Shown one piece after another: positions 58,575 to 64,000 of a DNA stretch of 64,000 bases. Origin of the DNA: CAYRXM01 sp964449465 (lineage in GTDB: Bacteria > Chloroflexota > Anaerolineae > JAFGEY01). The stretch is taken from assembly GCA_964449465.1 (NCBI GenBank), contig CAYVBK010000019.1:1-64000 (forward strand). Direction: 5' to 3'. The notes below the pieces were generated by a model. It was not told the DNA's origin and made no database searches. It was given only the letters and a program-made list of their open reading frames with translations. Both the position numbers and the translations under genes were made by a program. Each line of letters begins with the position of its first letter. Position 1 is the stretch's first letter.

Positions 58575-58811
58575 TCACAATTTGCGTATTGAGAGCAGCT
58601 CGAGATTCAGATCGCGCACGCGAGCCAGCAAGCCGTGCAGCGCGGCCTGGTCGGCCACCGGGCCGGAGAGCAGGGTTTCGCCATCGCTGGGATACGTCAT
58701 CTCGAGACCGTCGAACCACTCCGACCAGCGTTCATCCAGGTGACCTTTGATGCAGAGCTCGTAGCACTCACCACACCCACACATTTGATCATCACGGTAT
58801 CTATTGGCCAT
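58575..58811 (-). CDS. Small conserved protein with CxCxxCxxxC start
   Basis: 78 residues. The N-terminal part, DDQMCGCGECYELCIKGHLD, holds four Cys. The remainder (WSEWFDGLEMTY, TLLSGPVADQAALHGLLARV) closely resembles a recurring Chloroflexota small-protein family, DERWSEWFDGL...DQAALHGLL, that often sits in regulator and transport clusters. The Cys-rich head is an addition to that core. It begins 11 bp before the end of CPBP 3, so translation is coupled. No function is established for the family as far as I know; metal binding is suggested by the Cys. Confidence 0.75.
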   Translation of the reverse strand: MANRYRDDQMCGCGECYELCIKGHLDERWSEWFDGLEMTYPSDGETLLSGPVADQAALHGLLARVRDLNLELLSIRKL

Positions 58812-59667
58812 CTTGAACTCTTTCTGTCGTTGCAGCAGCCTGCGCAGCCTCGGCGCGGTGCGAGCATGGTACACGCCAATAGATGGCGACGAGCATGGCC
58901 ACCACCATATAGAGCATGGTCAGAACAAGATAGCCCTGCACGCTGCCACCCGGCGTCAATTCGACCGGCGGAAACAGGGCGATAGACAGGTTGATCATCG
59001 TATGAACAATGAGGGCGATGAACAGACTGCCATTTGTGTGGTTGTAGAACCATGTCATCAGCACCGAAAACGCCGTGGTGCAAATCAGAAAAGCCCAGAA
59101 CGGCAGAGCTGATTGATAAGAACCTTGCATAAACCAGGCCGGCAGGTGCCACACCGCCCACAGCACGCCGACGATGAGACTGGCCGGAAGGAGACCCAAC
59201 CTGGCTTGCAGCCGAGGCAGCAAATAGCCACGCCAGCCGAATTCTTCGGGCAGCGGCCCTTGCAAAAGCAGAATAAAGATGAAATTAAAGGGAATCGCCA
59301 GCGGCTGAGCCAGCAACGCCAGCTTGGGCAGGTTGCCGCCCAACAAAACATTCAGACCCATTGCCGCCGCGCCCAACAGCGGCGGCAAGAGAAATGCTGC
59401 CGCCAGCCAGCGCCAGCCAACCTTCCAGTGAAATGCCGATTTCAAGAGCTGCCACACCCCGCGCTTGCCTTCGCTGCGCCAGGCCAGGATGAACGCCGCC
59501 AGCGATGGGCCAAACTGCCCCAGTGCGATCAAGGCCACACTCGGTATGGACAGGGCGATCCAGCCCAGGGAGGCCAGAACGCCGGGCAGCAAAATCAACC
59601 AGGTGAAACCGAATGAGAGGGCGAGAAACGCCCATGGGAACCTGAGGGACTCTGTACGTGCGAACAT
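58801..59667 (-). CDS. CPBP-family intramembrane glutamic protease (3)
   Basis: 288 residues, eight hydrophobic helices. The catalytic motif is PEEFGWRGYLLPRLQ, with WAVWHLPAW and IVHTMINLS. It is similar in organisation to CPBP 2, so the two may be recent duplicates or parallel members. AAGGA lies upstream of the ATG at 59667; a TTG at 59673 is possible. Its 3' end overlaps the small Cys-rich gene. The start is 86 bp after the stop of the alpha/beta hydrolase gene. Confidence 0.88.
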   Translation of the reverse strand: MFARTESLRFPWAFLALSFGFTWLILLPGVLASLGWIALSIPSVALIALGQFGPSLAAFILAWRSEGKRGVWQLLKSAFHWKVGWRWLAAAFLLPPLLGAAAMGLNVLLGGNLPKLALLAQPLAIPFNFIFILLLQGPLPEEFGWRGYLLPRLQARLGLLPASLIVGVLWAVWHLPAWFMQGSYQSALPFWAFLICTTAFSVLMTWFYNHTNGSLFIALIVHTMINLSIALFPPVELTPGGSVQGYLVLTMLYMVVAMLVAIYWRVPCSHRAEAAQAAATTERVQDGQ

Positions 59668-59753
59668 TGTCAAATCCTTTCTTTTTTATACAGAAATTAA
59701 ACCGACTAGAGCGGCATCATTTTTTCTCGCCTGCATTTTCATCATCCTGGCGT

Positions 59754-60791
59754 TTATCGCACCATTTCGATGACATCTTGAATCGCAGCGATCACGGCAT
59801 CCGGTGCGTCGAGGTGAACCTGGTGTCCGCTCTGCTCGATCACACGCTGTTCGCCTCGTGAGGAAAGCCTGACCAGTGCGCCTTGTGCATCGATGACCTC
59901 CTGGCTCACGGCCACATGGCGGTCGTCAAAGGGCGTCGATCCCGGGGCCATTTGTTGCCCGGCAGTGAGGATGATCAGCGGGCGATCTCCCAATGGCCGA
60001 TCACCTTGCATCACCTCGCCAGTCTGGCGCAGCGTTTCGGCAAGCTGCATCATCTCGCTGATCGCTGTGGCGTGCTGCTGCGGATCCAGTACCAGGTTCA
60101 GGTAGGTGTCTTGCAGTGAGGCAGGCAACTTGCGCGCTGTCTCCGGCATCGAGCCCTCTCCCCCTAGCGGCCCCAACACGCGCAGCAAACCCGATCCGGT
60201 TAGCAAACGCATCACCTGGTAAAAGCCAATCGAGGCGCGCATCTGGCCTTCCAGTTCCGGCGAGACGGTATATTTGGCGGCCGTGTCAACCAGAACCAAC
60301 CCGGCAACCTCGTCGGGATAGCGTGCGGCGAACAAGCGAGCGTGGATTCCCCCCAGCGAGTGTCCGACCAGCACGTACGGCCCCGCTTCGCCTGCTGCCC
60401 GGAGCAGCGCGTGCAGTTCGGCGACGACAGTGACGCCATCTCGCGGCGATAGTCCGGCCTCACTCCAGCCATAGCCCGCCCGATCGTAGGTGCAGACGCG
60501 AGTCGTCTCGGCAAGCCGGTCCTGGATCGGCGTCCATTCCAGCCCCAAGCAGGCGTTTCCGGCATCGATCACCACCGTGGGCGCGCCGCTGCCGGTGCAA
60601 CGGATGTGCAGCTTGTGCCCATCCACATCGAGCAGCTGGCCGGGCGGCGGCGTGCGTTCGCGGAATCGGCGCAACGCAATGCGCTGATTGATCGTCAGAG
60701 CGAGGAAAAGGACGATGACCAGGATTGTCCCAATCCCGCCAATGCGCAGCACCCACCCCCAGAATGAAATCGAATGCGTCGATGGTAACAT
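59754..60791 (-). CDS. Membrane-anchored alpha/beta hydrolase
   Basis: 345 residues. An N-terminal helix (ILRIGG...LVIVLFLALTI region) anchors a cytoplasmic or external hydrolase. The nucleophile elbow is LVGHSLGGIHARL (Ser near 144), with GLVLVDTAAKY following, and the terminal His is in QSGHQVHLDAP. The Gly of the HGxG-like region is replaced by IDAGNACLG, a variation seen in a sub-branch. AAGGAG precedes the ATG. It lies between a small ORF and CPBP 3, and is in the same minus-strand cluster. Confidence 0.85.
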   Translation of the reverse strand: MLPSTHSISFWGWVLRIGGIGTILVIVLFLALTINQRIALRRFRERTPPPGQLLDVDGHKLHIRCTGSGAPTVVIDAGNACLGLEWTPIQDRLAETTRVCTYDRAGYGWSEAGLSPRDGVTVVAELHALLRAAGEAGPYVLVGHSLGGIHARLFAARYPDEVAGLVLVDTAAKYTVSPELEGQMRASIGFYQVMRLLTGSGLLRVLGPLGGEGSMPETARKLPASLQDTYLNLVLDPQQHATAISEMMQLAETLRQTGEVMQGDRPLGDRPLIILTAGQQMAPGSTPFDDRHVAVSQEVIDAQGALVRLSSRGEQRVIEQSGHQVHLDAPDAVIAAIQDVIEMVR

Positions 60792-60825
60792 AGAACTCTC
60801 CTTTTTTCACCAAATATATAACAGT

Positions 60826-61041
60826 TTACAATACTGCTGTTTCTTTGAACTGAACGATCGTCCGTGTGCAGCGCTGATGCATCCGAAGCCATCCGCTGAT
60901 ACGCTTGATCCACATCTGCGCCCCAACGCGCCGGGGTTGGTGTCCCGCATAAACCTGGCGGATCAACCGCTCCCACTCCGCTTCTCGCTGCAGGTCTTGG
61001 CATTGCTCGCGTTTGACCATTGCTTCGATTTCCATATACAT
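60826..61041 (-). CDS. Small basic protein of unknown function
   Basis: 71 residues: MYMEIEAMVKREQCQDLQRE, then AEWERLIRQVYAGHQPRR and a Trp/Arg-rich tail. GGAGGGA lies seven bases before the ATG at 61041. It recalls small proteins seen beside regulators in Chloroflexota. A longer frame upstream is not supported. It lies between the MalT-like regulator and the hydrolase, 35 bp before the latter. Function is unknown. Confidence 0.55.
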   Translation of the reverse strand: MYMEIEAMVKREQCQDLQREAEWERLIRQVYAGHQPRRVGAQMWIKRISGWLRMHQRCTRTIVQFKETAVL

Positions 61042-61182
61042 TTCGTCCCTCCATTCTGTCCGCTGGGCTGTGCGCCCTGTTTTCATCGACACACTCAGTT
61101 TAGCAGTAAACCGGGGCAGTTGTGATGCCTCCAAAGTCGTATTGAGGGTTTATTTTGTTCACCCACGCGCCGAGCAAGCAAC

Positions 61183-61214
61183 AAAAAAGCCACCGACTGG
61201 GTTCAGTTGGTGGC
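61183..61214 (-). terminator. Intrinsic terminator after the MalT-like regulator
   Basis: On the minus strand, a stem (GCCACCAACT / AGTCGGTGGC) with a 6-nt loop is followed by TTTTTT. It lies 25 bp from the stop codon and separates the regulator from the island downstream. Confidence 0.88.
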
Positions 61215-61239
61215 CTGGATGCGGGCGCATTTTCTGAAA

Positions 61240-63909
61240 CTAGATCAACCCCAACCCCCGCGCGCGGGCGGCGCACTCGGTGCGGTTTTGGACGCCCAGC
61301 TTGCCGAAAATGTTGCTGAGGTGCTTTTTGACCGTGCCCACGGCGATGAACAATTCGTCGCCGATCTCCTGGTTCGACCGCCCTTCGGCCAACAGGCGCA
61401 ACACGTCCAGCTCGCGCTCGCTGAGCGGCTCGATCAGCGGTTGGGACAACGGCGGCGTTTCAACATCAGGCATTGCAGTGGAAATCAGCCGCGCCGTATA
61501 CTCGGGCGCGACGCTTTGCTGCCGGGCCTTGACCAGCAGGTCCAGCATCGGCTTGCCGTGATCGAGGAATACGCGCACGTACCCTTCGGGTTCTGCCACT
61601 GAAAGCGACCTCTCCAGGCAGCGGATCGCCTCGCGTGTATCGCCCTTGCCCTGCCAGACGACAGCCTGCAAGACCCACATCGCGATCTGCCAGTGCCGGT
61701 AGCCCTTGGGCCCGATGACTGTCTGAATGCGCGAGGCCAACACCAGCGCCTCGTCAAGCCGGCCCAAGGCAAGCAGAACGTGGGCAAGTTGGATCGCCCG
61801 GTCGACCCGGTGATAGCCAGATCGCTCGTCCAAGATCGGATCGATCGTCCGCACCCATGCCTCGGCACGTTCGCGTTGGCCGAGCTCGGCGCTCAACCTG
61901 GCCCAGTAGCTGGCCAATTCCTCTTCAAAATAGGCGCCGACGATCCGCCTGGACAGTTGCTCTACCTGATCGAGGCCATCCAGCGCGCCCTGTCGATCGC
62001 CTCGCGCCAGGCGCAGCCGCGACAGGAGGAGATGCCCGTAGAATCTGTGCCAAAGATACGTATTCCGTTCGCCGATGTTCAGACCCTGGGCGATCAGCCG
62101 CTCTGCCTCGTCCAGATCGTTCCTTTCATAAGCGAGTTCGGCCAGCCGCACATAGATGGCATCATAACGCGGTGAAGAATGCTCGCCGTGCACTTGGGCG
62201 TAATGCAGTCCCTCTCGATAAACCGTCGCGGCTTCATTGAGTCGTCCCTGGAGCATCAGGTTCAGGCCCAGGCTGTACAAGACGCTCACCCGGGTGCCAA
62301 TGTCCTCTCCCCTCCGGGCAGCAGGCATACCGAGCATGCAAGCCTGCACCGCTTCCTCCATCTGCCCCAGGTCTCGGTAGGCCACTTGTTTGTCCAGGTA
62401 AGCGATCGCCCGGATGGTTGATGCCCCTTCTGGTGCGATCTCAAGGGCCTGATCGGCCAGCTCGATCACCTGCGCCGGGACGTTTTGGTGAGTCAGCATG
62501 AGCGCTCGGAAGGCCAGAATCTCGGCAGGCAGGCCTTCATACTCGAGATCGCCCACAGGGAGCTGTCCGGCCGCTTGCAGATGCGCGAAGGCCTGTTGAG
62601 CGAGGTCGAGGTAGCGGTTCGCTTCTGCCGCATCCCCTCGACCCCAGACCAGCCAGGCCCGGGTAACGCACAACCAGGGATCGGCCTGGACAAACGCTTG
62701 TGGGAACTGCTCGAACCAGCGGTTGAGCAACACGCGGTTTTCTGGGCGCATCAACTGTGGAAAGAACTGGCGCAGCAAGCGCTTGGCCTGTGCGTAATCG
62801 CTGCTGGCAAGGGTGTGTTCGATGGCTGGTTCGACCAGTTGGACACTTTTGTACCACGCCGCCGCGCGGCGATGCAAATCCAGCACTTGCTCCGGAAATA
62901 CCCGCGACAGACGGTTACGCAGCATATCGGCAAAGAGGTGATGGTAGCGATACCAGTGCCGCCGATCATCCAACGACACGACAAACAGGTTGGCCTGTTC
63001 CAGCGTCTCCAACGTAGACTGCCCATCCGTGCGCCCGGTCAAAGCGTCACACAGCGAGCCGCTCAAGCGATCCAAAATCGATGTTTTGAGCAAAAAATCG
63101 CGCATCCCAGCCGGCTGAAGGTGTAGCACCTCTTGGACCAAATAGTCGACGATGTAGTGGTGGCTGCCGGCAAACGCAGAGATAAAATCCTGGGTATTTT
63201 CACAATGCTGCATCGACAAAGCCGCCAGTTGCAGTGCAGCGATCCAACCCTCAGTGCGCGTTTCCAGTGCGGCAATGTCATCCGTGGTCAGGTCTAGCCC
63301 CATCACCTGATTCAGAAAAGCCGCCGCCTCATCTGAAGTAAAGCGCAGGTCGGCAGCACGGAATTCGGCAAGCTGACCGCGCACGCGCAGCCGGGCCAAC
63401 GGCAGAGGCGGATCGGCGCGGGTGAGCATGATCACATGCAGTTGAGGCGGCAGGTGGTCGAGCAAAAAGGCCATATTTTGGTGAATGGCGGGCGTCTCGA
63501 TCAGGTGATAATCGTCCAGCACCAGAATCAATGGCCCCGGCAGCGCGGCGATCTCGTTGAGCAGGTCGGTCAAAATTGTCTCAACAGATGGCGATTGCGG
63601 CGTTTGCAGCATAAACAGGGCCGTTTCGCCCAGGTTGGGTCTCACCGTTTGCAGTGCGGCGATCAGGTAGGTCCAAAAGCGGATCGGGTCATCATCGGCA
63701 GGGTCGAGAGCAAGCCAGGCACATTTTCGACCGGCGATCCATTCGGCCAGCAAGGTGGTTTTGCCAAAGCCGGCCGGGGCGGCGACCAGGGTGAGTTTGC
63801 GATTTTGGGCCAGGGCTTTATCCAGCCGTTCGATCAAGCGAGGGCGCGGCACCAGCCCGCTGCAAAGAGGCGGGACCAGGAATTTGGTTTGGATAAGTGA
63901 GATGGCCAT
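61240..63909 (-). CDS. MalT-like LuxR-family ATP-dependent transcriptional activator (LAL type)
   Basis: 889 residues. The N-terminal STAND-type NTPase has Walker A APAGFGKTTLLAEW near residue 45 and Walker B LILVLDDYHLI near 135, with the HLPPQLHVIMLTRADPPLP sensor region. A long TPR-like helical array (about 340-790) follows, and a C-terminal LuxR HTH (LSERELDVLRLLAEGRSNQEIGDELFIAVGTVKKHL; read as two parts). Such proteins bind an inducer with ATP and then activate promoters. It lies just upstream of, and on the same strand as, the CPBP/MFS island. That makes the island a likely target, though a terminator separates them. The start is near the window end; the ~90 bp after 63909 are without signals. 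Confidence 0.92.
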   Translation of the reverse strand: MAISLIQTKFLVPPLCSGLVPRPRLIERLDKALAQNRKLTLVAAPAGFGKTTLLAEWIAGRKCAWLALDPADDDPIRFWTYLIAALQTVRPNLGETALFMLQTPQSPSVETILTDLLNEIAALPGPLILVLDDYHLIETPAIHQNMAFLLDHLPPQLHVIMLTRADPPLPLARLRVRGQLAEFRAADLRFTSDEAAAFLNQVMGLDLTTDDIAALETRTEGWIAALQLAALSMQHCENTQDFISAFAGSHHYIVDYLVQEVLHLQPAGMRDFLLKTSILDRLSGSLCDALTGRTDGQSTLETLEQANLFVVSLDDRRHWYRYHHLFADMLRNRLSRVFPEQVLDLHRRAAAWYKSVQLVEPAIEHTLASSDYAQAKRLLRQFFPQLMRPENRVLLNRWFEQFPQAFVQADPWLCVTRAWLVWGRGDAAEANRYLDLAQQAFAHLQAAGQLPVGDLEYEGLPAEILAFRALMLTHQNVPAQVIELADQALEIAPEGASTIRAIAYLDKQVAYRDLGQMEEAVQACMLGMPAARRGEDIGTRVSVLYSLGLNLMLQGRLNEAATVYREGLHYAQVHGEHSSPRYDAIYVRLAELAYERNDLDEAERLIAQGLNIGERNTYLWHRFYGHLLLSRLRLARGDRQGALDGLDQVEQLSRRIVGAYFEEELASYWARLSAELGQRERAEAWVRTIDPILDERSGYHRVDRAIQLAHVLLALGRLDEALVLASRIQTVIGPKGYRHWQIAMWVLQAVVWQGKGDTREAIRCLERSLSVAEPEGYVRVFLDHGKPMLDLLVKARQQSVAPEYTARLISTAMPDVETPPLSQPLIEPLSERELDVLRLLAEGRSNQEIGDELFIAVGTVKKHLSNIFGKLGVQNRTECAARARGLGLI

Positions 63910-64000
63910 TGACCTGTCCTTGTCGAAACAATGTCATCTTTTTGTCTATCGTGCAAGATCATAGCATATCTCAACAGTTGAGGCAATATCCAGATCGATC

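Noticed and set aside
1..64000. tRNA, rRNA, CRISPR arrays and phage genes
   Set aside because: I saw no cloverleaf-like sequences, no regularly spaced identical repeats with unique spacers, and no phage structural or integrase genes.

Overview
The window reads as a chromosomal segment of a free-living member of the phylum Chloroflexota (Anaerolineae/Caldilineae/Ardenticatenia-like). This is an inference from several features. Gene density is high and the DNA is moderately GC-rich. Secreted proteins carry Thr/Pro 'TNTP' linkers, and a giant surface protein ends in a YLPVVLR-type tail. There are also a MalT-like LuxR regulator, clustered CPBP membrane proteases, an XPB-type helicase operon, and two small conserved proteins of kinds I associate with this phylum. 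No rRNA, tRNA, CRISPR array, phage or recognisable transposase gene is visible.

Layout. 0.2-3.6 kb: PlsC-like acyltransferase, a membrane protein and GlmS. 3.7-8.9 kb: a minus-strand group of three radical-SAM proteins and a small Cys-rich protein, headed by two copies of a 21-bp palindromic operator. 9.0-17.8 kb: a GNAT-like protein, a PspA/IM30 homologue and a 2189-residue secreted repeat protein. 17.9-20.7 kb: an AraC regulator and a CocE-type hydrolase, both decapitated at one shared junction, then an EamA transporter. 21.9-29.0 kb: an XPB helicase with two large accessory proteins and a SIS-domain isomerase. 29-39 kb: an oxidoreductase, a PEP/pyruvate-binding protein, glutamate dehydrogenase, an FxLYD-like lipoprotein, a C39-like protease and an S9 peptidase. 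39.3-45.4 kb: a NarL-type two-component system with a tiny receiver-like partner, and a MacAB-like efflux system. 45.7-49.3 kb: an OmpR-type regulator, a small secreted protein, a SipW-like signal peptidase fused to an extracellular domain, and a small RTX protein.

49.3-51.9 kb: the most interesting locus. A textbook promoter and a cobalamin riboswitch with terminator control an LPETG-anchored alpha/alpha-toroid protein (the fold class of intrinsic factor/transcobalamin) and an ECF T component. This suggests a surface B12-capture and uptake module. 51.9-55.4 kb: NAD synthetase, a DUF3307 membrane protein behind a Crp-like site centred at -41.5, and a Crp/Fnr regulator. 55.5-63.9 kb: a minus-strand island of three CPBP proteases, an MFS exporter, two small proteins, an alpha/beta hydrolase and a MalT-like regulator.

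Short nested inverted-repeat elements without coding capacity (about 60-180 bp) occur in at least four intergenic spaces: a pair at 1.6 and 21.6 kb, two in tandem at 36.8 kb, two in tandem at 46.9 kb, and one at 49.3 kb just before the riboswitch promoter. All calls come from reading the sequence; no database search was run.
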